Assembly: GCA_009784935.1 (NCBI GenBank)
Contig: WQXI01000003.1
Span: 62,001-126,000 of the forward strand
DNA: 64,000 bases
Reading direction: 5' to 3'
DNA from: Treponema sp.
GTDB taxonomy: Bacteria > Spirochaetota > Spirochaetia > Treponematales > Breznakiellaceae
The notes under the pieces were generated by a model. It searched no databases. It was not told the origin of the DNA and was given only the letters and a program-made list of their open reading frames with translations. Positions 1 through 10,001 of this stretch are shown piece after piece; the stretch's first letter is position 1; each line of letters opens with the position of its first letter. Both the position numbers and the translations under genes were made by a program.

Positions 1-2
1 AA

Positions 3-1046
3 AATAATTATTCGCAGGCTCTTGCCGCCCGCAATTTAGCAGACTCAAGATTGCTGGAGGGTATTTTTCAGGCAGAAGCCCAATTGAGAGCGCTGGAAAA
101 AGCTGACGCAGAGCTTGCTCTTGCAAAACGCAGATGGGAAGAAAACAACCGCAAACATTTAAATCAGGAGACTCTTTACAGCGCGGGCGGCATTCATACA
201 GAGGCAATTCTCGTAAGCCGCTTTGGTCTTGATACCGAATGGGAACAGATACTATTGATGGAAAGAGAACTCGAAATAAGAAAAATCGGCAGCCGTGATC
301 AGGATCTTATCAGAGCGGGGATAGCTGTTCCCGTAAATGAAACAGAACGGCAAAACGCTCTTATACATTTGATGACGTCAAGTTTAAGAGCGGAACTCGA
401 AGCGGCGCACGCAAGACTGGAAGCGGCGGAAAAGGAACTGACATCTGCAAGAATTGCTCTTGCGGAACTTACAATGCGAAGCCCTTCTTCCGGGATTGTT
501 GGAGCGCGCTATCTGGAAGAAGGAGAACGTGTACGTCCTCAGGATAAAATTTTAAGTTTAATCGACATTGCCTCGTTGTATGCAATTTTTCCTGTGCGCG
601 AAAAAGACGCGCTGCGGATAGAAAAGGGAATGACTGCTTCTGTTCTGATAGACGGAACAGGCGAAACAAGAGACGGTATTGTCGACCTTGTTTATCCGCA
701 GGCTGACAGCCAGAGCTTGAGTTTTCTTGTTAGGGTGCTGCTTCTAAATGTAAATGTTTCTGACGCGAACAAGTTAAAACCCGGGATGTTTGCCCGCGTA
801 ACTGTAAATCTTGGACAGCCGGAAACAGCCTTGTTTATTCCAGAATCTTCTATATATAACCAAAAAAATAACGAAGGCAGCGTTTTTGTAATTAACGGCA
901 GGGTCCTTGCAGAAAGAAAAGTAACTCTCGGATCTTCTTACGGCGATGAGCGGGAAATAATTTCCGGTTTAAACGCCGGAGAGGTTGTTGTACTAAGGCC
1001 GAATATGGACTTAAGGGAGGGAACCAGTGTTACGGTTACTGAGTAA
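3..1046 (+). CDS. RND efflux periplasmic adaptor (HlyD/MFP family), 5' end cut by window
   Basis: This is the adaptor (membrane fusion) subunit of a tripartite RND efflux pump, which bridges an inner-membrane permease to an outer-membrane channel. The reading frame is open from base 3, so the apparent TTG start at 51 is only the first start-like codon and the true N-terminus lies upstream of the window. The visible part shows a long charged alpha-helical hairpin, then a barrel-sandwich (lipoyl-like) half motif (MRSPSSGIVGARYLEEGERV), a beta-barrel domain ending in KLKPGMFARVTV, and a membrane-proximal C-terminal domain. It overlaps the next gene by 20 bp and heads an operon that includes two RND permeases. 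An outer-membrane factor gene may lie just upstream, but that is outside the window. Confidence 0.88.
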   Translation, partial: NNYSQALAARNLADSRLLEGIFQAEAQLRALEKADAELALAKRRWEENNRKHLNQETLYSAGGIHTEAILVSRFGLDTEWEQILLMERELEIRKIGSRDQDLIRAGIAVPVNETERQNALIHLMTSSLRAELEAAHARLEAAEKELTSARIALAELTMRSPSSGIVGARYLEEGERVRPQDKILSLIDIASLYAIFPVREKDALRIEKGMTASVLIDGTGETRDGIVDLVYPQADSQSLSFLVRVLLLNVNVSDANKLKPGMFARVTVNLGQPETALFIPESSIYNQKNNEGSVFVINGRVLAERKVTLGSSYGDEREIISGLNAGEVVVLRPNMDLREGTSVTVTE

Positions 1047-2478
1047 AAAATCTTTTTGGCTTGGTATTCTGCCGGGAGTTTTACTAAATATTTTTATATA
1101 CACCTCGTGCGATTTTATTGATCTGCGTCAAATTGGTTTAACAATTGAGCCGAACACCGCAAATTCAATCTTGCCGGAACCGGACAGTCCTGTAGTTATA
1201 AGGTTTGACACAGAAGTTATAAAGAACGAAGCCGAAGGTGTTTTTCAAATTAATTCTGATTATGGTTCTGTAAAGGGGGACAAGATATGGCATGGGAACG
1301 ATTTATATTTTATACCGGTCCAAGGATGGACAGCAGGGATTCGGTATACATTAAATTTAACTGGCACAATAAGGTCAACAGACGGAAGGGAACTTCGCAT
1401 AGAACACTATGTTCCTTTTTATGCAATAAACAGAGAAAGTCCGCCGATTCTCCGATGGCATTCACCTACGGACGGCGAATCTGTCGGAACAAATAATATT
1501 GTTTATGAATTTCATTTTTCTGCGGCAATGGACAGGCTTTCTGTAGAATCTGCATTAACAACAGAAGGTATCGGCAGCAAAACATTTGAATGGTCAGATG
1601 ACAATCTGGTTTTAAGAATAATTCCGCAAAACGCTCTTTCTCCCTGGGTTTCTTACCGCTGGAATATAAAAGATTCCGCTAAGAGCGCTGGTGGGATTCC
1701 TTTGCCCAAAACGTATTCCGGTTATTTTTTAACTGACCTTGATCAAACGCTTCCCGCTGTTGCAAATGTTTACCCTGTCCTGTTTGCTGACGGCAGTTGG
1801 TTTCCGACAGCAGTAAATATGGAAAACGGTTTGAACCAAAGCTTTGGTCATCCTCAGGGAATCGCAGTTTCTTTTAATAAACCGGTTAGCGATAATGCGC
1901 TGCGCTCTCTTCGCTTTGAGCCCTATCTTACAGGAAGAACAGAGTTTTTATCTAATGACTGCGTCATTTTTATTTTAACGAGAGATCCGGAGCCGGAAAC
2001 AATTTATACATTAATTTTATCAGGAGAGACAAGAGACACCGAAGGTTTAAAACTCGGCTCCGATTACAGGATCAGCTTTGCTTCTGATATTCCTTACTTG
2101 GATATTTTGTCTTTAACGGCAAATAACACAAGTGAACATCAGGTTCAGGTAGATCCCGCAGCAGGCGAAGTAAATATATCGATCAGATTCTCTTTGCCGT
2201 TTAACAATGAAGAAAAATTATTAATGCCGCAAAGAATAACGCTCACTCCGTTTTTTCCTAAAACACTCGCGCCTGTTGCTCTCCAGTACATTAGCTGGAT
2301 TTCTGACGACCGCTTATTTCTTCGCTGGGAAGGACTGACACCCGGCGGCGCCGGCGGTTATTTTAACGACAGCCATTTCTACAAACTTGTTATCCCCGGA
2401 GGGAAAGGCGGAATCAGCTCAGGACAGGGCGTTTATATGAAAGAAGATTTTGTCCTTTATTTGGAGGCAGTTAGATGA
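1027..2478 (+). CDS. Lipoprotein with SbsA-type Ig-like (Big_5) domains, efflux operon
   Basis: Predicted exported lipoprotein of 483 residues. The GTG start overlaps the adaptor gene by 20 bp and is chosen because GGGAGG lies 6 bases upstream. The N-terminus has a hydrophobic segment ending in IYTSC, a relaxed spirochaetal-style lipobox. Residues about 40-125, 135-235 and 265-350 each look like a bacterial Ig-like Big_5 unit (for example a PEPDSPVVIRF start and a DGRELRIEH-type strand). Such domains usually act as surface or periplasmic scaffolds. Position between adaptor and permease genes suggests it belongs to the same envelope machine, but no catalytic motif is visible and its role is unknown. 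Confidence 0.78.
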   Translation: MLRLLSKKSFWLGILPGVLLNIFIYTSCDFIDLRQIGLTIEPNTANSILPEPDSPVVIRFDTEVIKNEAEGVFQINSDYGSVKGDKIWHGNDLYFIPVQGWTAGIRYTLNLTGTIRSTDGRELRIEHYVPFYAINRESPPILRWHSPTDGESVGTNNIVYEFHFSAAMDRLSVESALTTEGIGSKTFEWSDDNLVLRIIPQNALSPWVSYRWNIKDSAKSAGGIPLPKTYSGYFLTDLDQTLPAVANVYPVLFADGSWFPTAVNMENGLNQSFGHPQGIAVSFNKPVSDNALRSLRFEPYLTGRTEFLSNDCVIFILTRDPEPETIYTLILSGETRDTEGLKLGSDYRISFASDIPYLDILSLTANNTSEHQVQVDPAAGEVNISIRFSLPFNNEEKLLMPQRITLTPFFPKTLAPVALQYISWISDDRLFLRWEGLTPGGAGGYFNDSHFYKLVIPGGKGGISSGQGVYMKEDFVLYLEAVR

Positions 2479-3977
2479 GATCAAAATATATTTTTGTTTT
2501 ACTTGCTTTTATTTTTTCATTGTTTTCTATTGTTTCATGCGATCTCTTAAGATATTCGCTGTTCGAAGTTATTTCGTGGTCTCCGGGAAGCGGTTATTTT
2601 GCCGACCCGCAGCAAATCGTAGTATCTTTGAATTTTTCCAACGAACCAAACAGAGCAAGCGTAGAACGAAACTTTTCTCTCACAAGCGACGGCAATCGTA
2701 TAAGGGGAAATTTTTATTGGGAAGGAAGAAAATTAATTTTTTCTCCATTAGTTCAGCTCGAAGAAAACAAAGATTACATTATAAGTCTTTCTGCAGAAGC
2801 ATACGATTCTGACGGGCTTAACATGGATTATCCTTTTTACAATAGTTTTACGACAAGACCGGATAATATACGCCCGGAATTACTTTCCTTTTTGCCCGAA
2901 ATGTACGCTCAAGTCAGCGAACAAAGAACAGAGGTTCAGCTTTTATTTTCTGCGCCTGTAACTTTGCAGACATTATATGACAATGTTTCATTTACTCCTT
3001 CTATGACAGGTTTTTGGCGTTTAGAAGATAACGGCAGACTTGCGATTCTAACGCCGTCAGAACCATGGAGACAGAACAGCCGCTACGAAATACGGGTTTC
3101 TTCATCATTAACAGGTACTAGCGGAATTAATACAGGGCAGGATTTTTTAAGCATTTTTACAACGCAGACAGATTATGAAGTTCCTATTTTATTATCCGCA
3201 AGCCGCATAACAGCAGACGGCAGTTTAATTTTATTATTGGGTGCCGAAGAAAACAGAGATTGGGAAAAACAAGATAAGTTTTTACTTGTCTTTTCTAAAC
3301 CGATAGACAGCATTACATTAAAGAATTATTTATCGATAGAAGACGGTCCAAATATCGCAATGGAATCTGTGCCGGGAATAAACACAGAGTTTATTTTTAG
3401 GCTCGAAGGTATTCCCGCATATGAAAGCAGATTTACATTACGCATAAGAGCAGGTATAAAAGATGTTTCCGGCAACGAAAGTAAAGAAGAACACATATTT
3501 AAAATTTTTGCTAACGGCAGATTTTCTAAACCGCCGGCGCTTGCAGGTTTAAGAATGCCGATGTCCCCCGGCAATGGAAACGATTTAAACTTGGTATCAT
3601 TTGGAGCAGACTCACTCTTTAATATCATTCCAATATCTGACGAAAACTATCCATCAGGCGAAAGTATCAGAACATGGATAGAACTGTATTTTAATACTGC
3701 CGAAGACTCAGCAATCGAGCCGTTTTCTTTAATGGAACTCTTTAGAGTCGAAACTTCTAATAATGTAATTTCATTTTCTCCACGCCAGATAAAGACCGGT
3801 GATTTTACAGTAACCGAACCTCAGATCGGCTGGGAGAATTATCAAAGAATCGAAATCGCGGGTTTTTTAATTAACCAAACTAACTTTGGAATTATTAATT
3901 TTCTTGTTTCTCCTGGACTGCGGGACAGTCTGGGGAATGTGCAGGATAAACAGCTCAGAATATCACTAATTAAGTAG
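2475..3977 (+). CDS. Second lipoprotein with Ig-like (Big_5) domains, efflux operon
   Basis: Lipoprotein of 500 residues, with start overlapping the previous stop by 4 bp (ATGA), so translation is probably coupled. The signal sequence ends in FSIVSC, a good lipobox. The following sequence (ISWSPGSGYFADPQQIVVSL) and a second unit near residue 135 (RPELLSFLPEMYAQV) look like Big_5 Ig-like folds. It resembles the gene before it in size and domain plan, so the two are probably diverged duplicates. The next gene, an RND permease, starts 11 bp later. A structural or assembly role at the envelope is inferred only from this position. Confidence 0.77.
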   Translation: MRSKYIFVLLAFIFSLFSIVSCDLLRYSLFEVISWSPGSGYFADPQQIVVSLNFSNEPNRASVERNFSLTSDGNRIRGNFYWEGRKLIFSPLVQLEENKDYIISLSAEAYDSDGLNMDYPFYNSFTTRPDNIRPELLSFLPEMYAQVSEQRTEVQLLFSAPVTLQTLYDNVSFTPSMTGFWRLEDNGRLAILTPSEPWRQNSRYEIRVSSSLTGTSGINTGQDFLSIFTTQTDYEVPILLSASRITADGSLILLLGAEENRDWEKQDKFLLVFSKPIDSITLKNYLSIEDGPNIAMESVPGINTEFIFRLEGIPAYESRFTLRIRAGIKDVSGNESKEEHIFKIFANGRFSKPPALAGLRMPMSPGNGNDLNLVSFGADSLFNIIPISDENYPSGESIRTWIELYFNTAEDSAIEPFSLMELFRVETSNNVISFSPRQIKTGDFTVTEPQIGWENYQRIEIAGFLINQTNFGIINFLVSPGLRDSLGNVQDKQLRISLIK

Positions 3978-3988
3978 GGAATATTGAA

Positions 3989-6900
3989 ATGAAGGGAATA
4001 ATAAATCTTTTTGTCCGCCGTCCGGTAACTGTAATTATGATTCTGGCGGCGCTTATAATAGCGGCTCTTTTCTCGGGCGTTTCGATGCCGGTAAATAAAC
4101 TGCCGGAGCTGTCGGTTCCAAGGGTCACTGTAGAAACACTGTATCCGGGAATGGCAGCTAACGAAATAAGAAGTTTAGTTACAATTCCGCTGGAAGACGG
4201 CTTTTCGGCAATTAAGGGGTTAGAAAGAATACAAAGCGTCTCCCGCGATAACCGCTCAATTATTAGTCTCGATTTCCGCTGGGGAACAGATCCAATGACT
4301 GCCTCTGTTCTTGTCCGCGAAGCAGTTGACTCTATATACCCGGGTCTTCCGGAAGGAGTAAAAAAACCTGCAGTAACATCGGGTGACTCAGCTAATGAGC
4401 CAAGCGCGGTTATCGCGGTAAGTTCTCATAACGGAAACGGAGAGTTTGCGCGTAAATTTGCAGAATACGAATTGCAGGCGCGCCTTAGACGAATAGACGG
4501 AGTTGGTTCTATCATTCTTGCCGGCGGAGAAATAAACGAAGAGCGTTTAGAAATTGACGTACTTAGGCTTGCGGCGCTTGGGTTTACTCCGTCAGAATTT
4601 ACAAACCTCATCGCGCGGGAAACATCTGACATTCCGGCAGGAAACGCTCAGGAAGGAAACACAGAACTCGTTATTGTAAGTTCCGGCAGACCGGATTCGG
4701 TTCATTCGCTGTCACAGATAATTTTGCCTGCGGGCAGAGGTTCATTTAAAATAGAAGATTCCGGCGGACTTTACACAGCCTCTGCAAAGCGGGAGAGCAT
4801 TTTTTTCTTTAACGGTATCGAAGCTGCCGCTTTAGAAGTTTACCGCAGGCCGGGAGCAGATCCTCTTAAGTTATCGAGAGATATTAAAAAGATTCTAAAC
4901 GAAGCGGATTCAATATTTTCACGCGATGTAAAAATTGAACTTGCGGCAGATTCATCATTGTCGCTTGTAAGCGGCATAACGGGTCTTATAGTTTCTTCTG
5001 CTCTTGCAGCGATTGCAGTGGCAGTTGTTCTGTTAATTTTTATACGCAGATTAAAGTACAGTCTTCTTGCGGCGCTGTCAATTCCTGTTTCTGCAGCGGC
5101 AGGTATTTGCGTTTTATATGCATGCGGAAAATCACTGAACGGTATGAGTCTCGGCGGACTTGCAATGGGTATCGGTCTTGTTTCTGACATCAGCGTGTTA
5201 GTACTCGATCTCCTTCACAGGTCGTTCGGAGAAAATAAATCCGCGCCAACACCGCCAACACCGGAAGAAATCGGGAACAGAGTTTTTTCGATATCCGGTT
5301 CCAGCGCAGCTTCTACTATTACAACAGCGCTTGTTTTTATTCCGATCATAATGCTTCCCGGTCCTATAGGAAGCCTTTTCGGTGACATTGCAATCGCTCT
5401 TGTAACATCAGTTTCCGCAGGATGGCTATACGCTCAGTTCTTTCTTCCTTCACTTTATCTACTATTATTTAAAGGTAAAAATAAAAAGCCAAGGACCGTT
5501 GTTACAGACGGCAGTCTTGAAAAAAAATACGCTGTTTTACTTTCTTCTCTTATAAAGCGTCCGGCAAAAGTTTTTGCCATTGCGATCGTTTTAAGCGCTG
5601 TTGGATTTTTCACGCTTTTAATGAGACCAATGGTTTTTATTAATCCTGACGATGCGGAAGAAGTTTGGGTTTCCGGGTATTTTCCTCCGGGAGCTCTCTT
5701 AGAAAGTATGTCAGAAACAGGTATAAAAGCCTCCATACTTTTATCAGGACTGCCGTCTGTAAAAACTGTTTACGGAAGAGCCGGCGCAGAAGAACACGAT
5801 ACCGCAAGAAGAGCGCACATCGATTACAGAAAAGAAGAATTGATTCTTCGCTGTATTTTAAATAAAGAAATAAAACCGCAAAAAGCCCTTGCAGAAATTA
5901 CATCCGCAATGAACCATTACGGCGAACTGCCGTTTTCGGCATACTTTCCCAGAGACAGGGCAGAAGTTCTTTTGGGATTATCTTCTGAGCGCACTTTTGT
6001 AATAAAAGGAAAAGACAGAAGCGAACTTTTTGAGCTGTATGAAACAGCGAATGAAGCGGCAATGAATGCTTCTTTATCTGTTAGTTTTCGTCCGCTCGGA
6101 CAAAGACCGGAACTGCGTCTTTTTCCCAACAGAGAAGCGTCTGCACACTTATCTCTTCCGGCTATGCAGATTGCAGAAACGCTTTTTATTTTAAACGAAG
6201 GCGCTGTCGCGGCAAAGCTCGAAATTGAAGGAAGACCTCTTGATATCCGCGTAATAGGAAAGAGCTTAAACAACACAGACACAATAAAATATCTAGAACA
6301 AATTCCAATAAGAACTGCCGAAGGTAAGTCTGCATATCTTGGTTCCCTCAGCAGAATAGAACGAAGAGAAGCGGAAGCGTCTCTTGCAAGGCTTGATAGA
6401 TCCGATGTTCTCTATGCGGATATTAATGCAGGCAGTTCTGCAAAAAATATTCCGTCTGCTTTTAAAAGAATCGCAGAACGGGCAGATGAATCAGTTTTTG
6501 AACGCTATAAAAATTCTCTTCTTATTTATTTGTGCCTTATATTAGTTCTCCTTTACATGACCATGGGAGCGCAGTTTGAATCCTTTTTGCTTCCGTTAAT
6601 TTTAATGATGAGCATTCCCTTCTCTCTTGCCGGAGCAGGTCCTGCTCTTTTAATTACAGGCGCAAAAATTGATTCCGGCGCTATTCTCGGACTTGCAGCG
6701 CTTTTTGGACTTGTAATAAATAACAGCCTTATCTTATTCGAAATCAGCGATGAAAAAATAAAAGCGGGTCTCTCTCCCGCTGCGGCTGTTTACAGCGGAG
6801 CGCGCGAGCGCCTTAAAGCAATCTTAATCACAATGATAACAACAATTTTTGCGCTGATACCTTTGATACTGAGTCCTCTCGGCAATTCACAAAAATCTAT

Positions 6901-7012
6901 GGCTTCTGCAATGCTTGGAGGTTTAACAGCTTCTACACTGCTCAGTCTTTTTGCGATCCCTCCGGTTTTAATCAGTTATTTTAAATGGAAAATCAAAACG
7001 GAGGAAAAATGA
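3989..7012 (+). CDS. RND efflux permease (AcrB/HAE-type), first of tandem pair
   Basis: Inner-membrane proton-driven efflux permease of 1007 residues, the usual size for the AcrB/HAE family. The N-terminus (MKGIINLFVRRPVTVIMILA) and the porter-domain stretch PGMAANEIRSLVTIPLE are typical. Membrane segments fall in two sets near residues 10-30 and 330-500, then 530-560 and 840-1000. In TM4 the equivalent of AcrB D407-D408 reads S-D (GLVSDISVLVLD), so one of the two acidic proton-relay residues is absent; the TM10 segment is GLVINNSLILFE. Both points rest on alignment by eye. A second RND gene follows with a 4-bp overlap, suggesting a hetero-oligomeric pump like MdtBC. Substrate unknown. Confidence 0.9.
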   Translation: MKGIINLFVRRPVTVIMILAALIIAALFSGVSMPVNKLPELSVPRVTVETLYPGMAANEIRSLVTIPLEDGFSAIKGLERIQSVSRDNRSIISLDFRWGTDPMTASVLVREAVDSIYPGLPEGVKKPAVTSGDSANEPSAVIAVSSHNGNGEFARKFAEYELQARLRRIDGVGSIILAGGEINEERLEIDVLRLAALGFTPSEFTNLIARETSDIPAGNAQEGNTELVIVSSGRPDSVHSLSQIILPAGRGSFKIEDSGGLYTASAKRESIFFFNGIEAAALEVYRRPGADPLKLSRDIKKILNEADSIFSRDVKIELAADSSLSLVSGITGLIVSSALAAIAVAVVLLIFIRRLKYSLLAALSIPVSAAAGICVLYACGKSLNGMSLGGLAMGIGLVSDISVLVLDLLHRSFGENKSAPTPPTPEEIGNRVFSISGSSAASTITTALVFIPIIMLPGPIGSLFGDIAIALVTSVSAGWLYAQFFLPSLYLLLFKGKNKKPRTVVTDGSLEKKYAVLLSSLIKRPAKVFAIAIVLSAVGFFTLLMRPMVFINPDDAEEVWVSGYFPPGALLESMSETGIKASILLSGLPSVKTVYGRAGAEEHDTARRAHIDYRKEELILRCILNKEIKPQKALAEITSAMNHYGELPFSAYFPRDRAEVLLGLSSERTFVIKGKDRSELFELYETANEAAMNASLSVSFRPLGQRPELRLFPNREASAHLSLPAMQIAETLFILNEGAVAAKLEIEGRPLDIRVIGKSLNNTDTIKYLEQIPIRTAEGKSAYLGSLSRIERREAEASLARLDRSDVLYADINAGSSAKNIPSAFKRIAERADESVFERYKNSLLIYLCLILVLLYMTMGAQFESFLLPLILMMSIPFSLAGAGPALLITGAKIDSGAILGLAALFGLVINNSLILFEISDEKIKAGLSPAAAVYSGARERLKAILITMITTIFALIPLILSPLGNSQKSMASAMLGGLTASTLLSLFAIPPVLISYFKWKIKTEEK

Positions 7013-9987
7013 AAACGCTGACATCATTGCTGCAGAGAAAAAAAGCAAGCCTTTGCATACTGGCAGGTCTCTGCGCAGTATCGTTGTTTGTAATAATAAA
7101 TTCCAGCGAAAGAATAAAACAAAATACAGGAGGTTCATATGTTGTAAGAATAAAACACTACGGAATTAACGCGGCTGATATAGAAAAAAGCATTACTATA
7201 CCGTTAGAAGATTCTTTGTTTTCGATTCCGGGTGTTGTCTCAGTAAAAAGTTCCAGCGAAAACAGTCTGTCAAATGTATTTGTTCAGTTTAGACCTGCGC
7301 GGAAATATCAAAGTACGCAAGGCAGATACGAAGCGGTACAGGACTCCGCCCAGAGAGTATACGAAACGCTTCCTTCTTCTGCGCAGAGACCGGAAATTTT
7401 AAGTTCTAATAATTCGAGAATTCCTGTATGGTCTGCCGCTGTTGTTACAGATGACCTTAATAATACAGCGCAAATACTGGAAAAAATCGTAAAGCCAAAA
7501 CTGGAAAGTTTAGAAGGCGCGGGAGAAGTCATTGTCTCCGGTGCGGGTTTAAAAGAAATAAACATTATTTTTGATCAAGAAAAATTAAGTATCTTAAATC
7601 TGGAACCATCCGCCGCTGCCGCTTTTCTTGGGATGAACGATTCGATTTTTTCCGGCGGAACAATTACATATGCAAACAGAGAAATAATCGTAACTGTGGA
7701 CAGCCGTTATCCTTCGCTTGATAACGCGCTTATACCGGTCAGCGAGGGAAGATTTATTGAACTTTCTGATATTGCGCTTATTACGGAACAGGAAAGAGAG
7801 CCGGATATTTATTCACGGTTAAATAGCAAGAAAACAGCCGGCATTGCGGTTATGGGAAGCGACGGAGCGGATCTGCGCAGACTTTCTTCTGATATTAAAA
7901 AAGAGTTGTCAAACATCTTGTTAAATATTTTCCCGGATCAACCGTCAGATATGCCGCTGGAATTTACAGTTTTAACTGACCATGGAGCGGAAGAAAACGC
8001 GGCATTTAAATCTGTCTTTTACGCGGCTTTGTCAGGTGCAGTTTTGGCTGCATTAGTAAGCTTTTTATTAAATAGAAAAAAAGGATTTAATTATTCGGGT
8101 TTATTCTGCGCATTGGCGATCCCGTTAATCTGCATGTTTTCTATTGCTATTCTTTCTTTCGGCGGCTTAACGCTTAACCGCCTTTTATTAGCAGGAATCG
8201 CCGCAGGAACAGGAACGGCTATTGACGCTGTCATTCTCTGTTCCGAAAAACTGCGCAAATGCATTGATTATTCTTCCGCTTCTTTGTCACTATCTTCGAT
8301 AACCGGAGCATTAATTGCCGGAGGAGCGACGACTGTCGCAGCTCTTATACCTCTGTTTGCGGTTCAAGACAGCGAAGTAAGAATAATCGCATATTCAATC
8401 GCGGTTGTAACAATCGTATCGCTTTTTTTAAGCCTTACCCTTTTGCCGCCGCTTTTACTGTGGGGAATAAAATCCTGCAAAATAAACATCTCAGCAAATA
8501 AAAATCAATATTTTTACCGCAATTTTTCCCGAAACGTTAACAGAGCCTTAGCAAAAATTATTAGTATCTGCACACGCAGCTCTGCAATAATCATAACAGC
8601 TTGTATCGCGATTACTGCTTCCGCGGTACTTCTATTATTTATTAAAGGAACAGATACATCGGTTTACAGTTCTCAGGATTCAATATACGCACAGGTTGAA
8701 TTTGACGGAGGACTTCTTTCAACAGAAGTTGATCGTATTCTCGCAGAATACAGTACGCAAGTTATGAGTCTAGAAGGCGTAAAGAACATTGAAACAAGCG
8801 CAAAAACAGGATCTGGTTCTCTTCTTGTTTCCTTTGACCCGGCGCAGACAAAAACACATTTAGTAAGGGAACAGATAAAACAAATATATATCCCGGGCGG
8901 CTTTGTTTTCTTTCATGAAAACTCTGCAAAAGACCGCTATTGGGAAGTTTTTGTTTACGGCGACGATGATAAAAAATGCAGAGAACTCGCAGAAGAACTT
9001 GCATACTTATGCGCAAGCCATCCATTAATAACAGAAAGGGTGCTTAACTTTAAACAAGGCAGCAAAAAATTGGTATTTCTGCCTGACAGAGAAATTTTGG
9101 CAGAGTCAAATACAGATTTTTATACTGCAGCTTCGCGCGCAAGGCTTGGAGTATACGGTCCTGTCGCCTACAAAAGAATTGACTCAAACGGCGAAACAGA
9201 TGTAAGAATTAAAACCGGCGCCGGTACAGAACGCCAAACTAAAGAAGTCGTTACAGGGCTTCTTGTTTCGTCAATGCGTCTTGATACTCTTATGCACACG
9301 AGAGAAGAAACAGAACCGTCAAGTATAAGGAGGGACAACAGACGAAGATATGCTTCTATTACAATCGCAACAAAGCCGATGGATCCGCGCCGTGTTAAAG
9401 ACGAACTCGATCATGTAATAAAAAAAATGGACTTGCCGCCGGGTTATTCAATCGAGTTTGATCCGGAAGCGGTAAAACAAAGCGAAAGATTATCAGCAAC
9501 CGTTCTTTCGTTTTTACTTGCAATTATTTTCTGCTATATAATTATCGCTTCTATTAATGAATCATTTTTGGTTCCTTTGGTTGTTTTGTCAGCAGTACCG
9601 CCCTCTCTGGCAATTCCGGCAATTTTCCTTACGCTGTCAGGCAGCGCATATAACTCCGCGATTGCGTGCGCTTTTATCGCAGTAAGCGGAATTACAGTAA
9701 ACGCTACTATCCTGTGCGTTGACAGTATTCGTTTACGGGGAAAAACAACTTTATCGATTTATTGCGCGCTAAGAAGCAAGTTACCGGCGCTTTTATCCAC
9801 AACCGGTACAACTATAATAGCGGCAATCCCTTTTCTTTTTCTTGCAGAAAATGCCAACACATTGATTAGAACATTGTCACTTATGGGCGCGCTTGGAGTG
9901 GCAGGTTCATTTATTTGTTCAATTACATTAATACCGTCACTTGTATCTATTACTAAAAAAAACCCGCTTGTGCGGGTTAAAAATTAA
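7009..9987 (+). CDS. RND efflux permease (AcrB/HAE-type), second of tandem pair
   Basis: Second RND permease, 992 residues from the ATG at 7009. That start is preferred to an in-frame ATG at 6985 because it overlaps the previous stop as ATGA and has GGAGG about 4 bases upstream. It shares family layout with the gene before it (a SITIPLEDSLFSIPGVVSV porter segment, two membrane bundles) but is clearly diverged. TM4 reads TAIDAVILCSE, again keeping only one aspartate of the usual pair. The paralogous pair, adaptor and two lipoproteins form one compact operon. The last codons carry a hairpin (9961-9978). The protein probably pairs with its neighbour; substrate cannot be told. Confidence 0.88.
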   Translation: MKTLTSLLQRKKASLCILAGLCAVSLFVIINSSERIKQNTGGSYVVRIKHYGINAADIEKSITIPLEDSLFSIPGVVSVKSSSENSLSNVFVQFRPARKYQSTQGRYEAVQDSAQRVYETLPSSAQRPEILSSNNSRIPVWSAAVVTDDLNNTAQILEKIVKPKLESLEGAGEVIVSGAGLKEINIIFDQEKLSILNLEPSAAAAFLGMNDSIFSGGTITYANREIIVTVDSRYPSLDNALIPVSEGRFIELSDIALITEQEREPDIYSRLNSKKTAGIAVMGSDGADLRRLSSDIKKELSNILLNIFPDQPSDMPLEFTVLTDHGAEENAAFKSVFYAALSGAVLAALVSFLLNRKKGFNYSGLFCALAIPLICMFSIAILSFGGLTLNRLLLAGIAAGTGTAIDAVILCSEKLRKCIDYSSASLSLSSITGALIAGGATTVAALIPLFAVQDSEVRIIAYSIAVVTIVSLFLSLTLLPPLLLWGIKSCKINISANKNQYFYRNFSRNVNRALAKIISICTRSSAIIITACIAITASAVLLLFIKGTDTSVYSSQDSIYAQVEFDGGLLSTEVDRILAEYSTQVMSLEGVKNIETSAKTGSGSLLVSFDPAQTKTHLVREQIKQIYIPGGFVFFHENSAKDRYWEVFVYGDDDKKCRELAEELAYLCASHPLITERVLNFKQGSKKLVFLPDREILAESNTDFYTAASRARLGVYGPVAYKRIDSNGETDVRIKTGAGTERQTKEVVTGLLVSSMRLDTLMHTREETEPSSIRRDNRRRYASITIATKPMDPRRVKDELDHVIKKMDLPPGYSIEFDPEAVKQSERLSATVLSFLLAIIFCYIIIASINESFLVPLVVLSAVPPSLAIPAIFLTLSGSAYNSAIACAFIAVSGITVNATILCVDSIRLRGKTTLSIYCALRSKLPALLSTTGTTIIAAIPFLFLAENANTLIRTLSLMGALGVAGSFICSITLIPSLVSITKKNPLVRVKN
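9961..9978. terminator. Hairpin in the last codons of the second RND gene
   Basis: A perfect 7-bp stem (AACCCGC/GCGGGTT) with a TTGT loop sits inside the last codons of the permease gene. On the + strand it is followed by A-rich sequence, not a T run. On the - strand it is followed by seven or more T. It would therefore work best as a stop for leftward transcription, or as a partial barrier between the efflux operon and the giant gene 24 bp downstream. Function uncertain. Confidence 0.35.
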
Positions 9988-10001
9988 ATTAGGAGAAAAA
10001 T

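Noticed and set aside
1287-1496. Small plus-strand frame within the first Ig-like lipoprotein
   Set aside because: Out-of-frame shadow; no ribosome site, and the lipoprotein frame is continuous through it.
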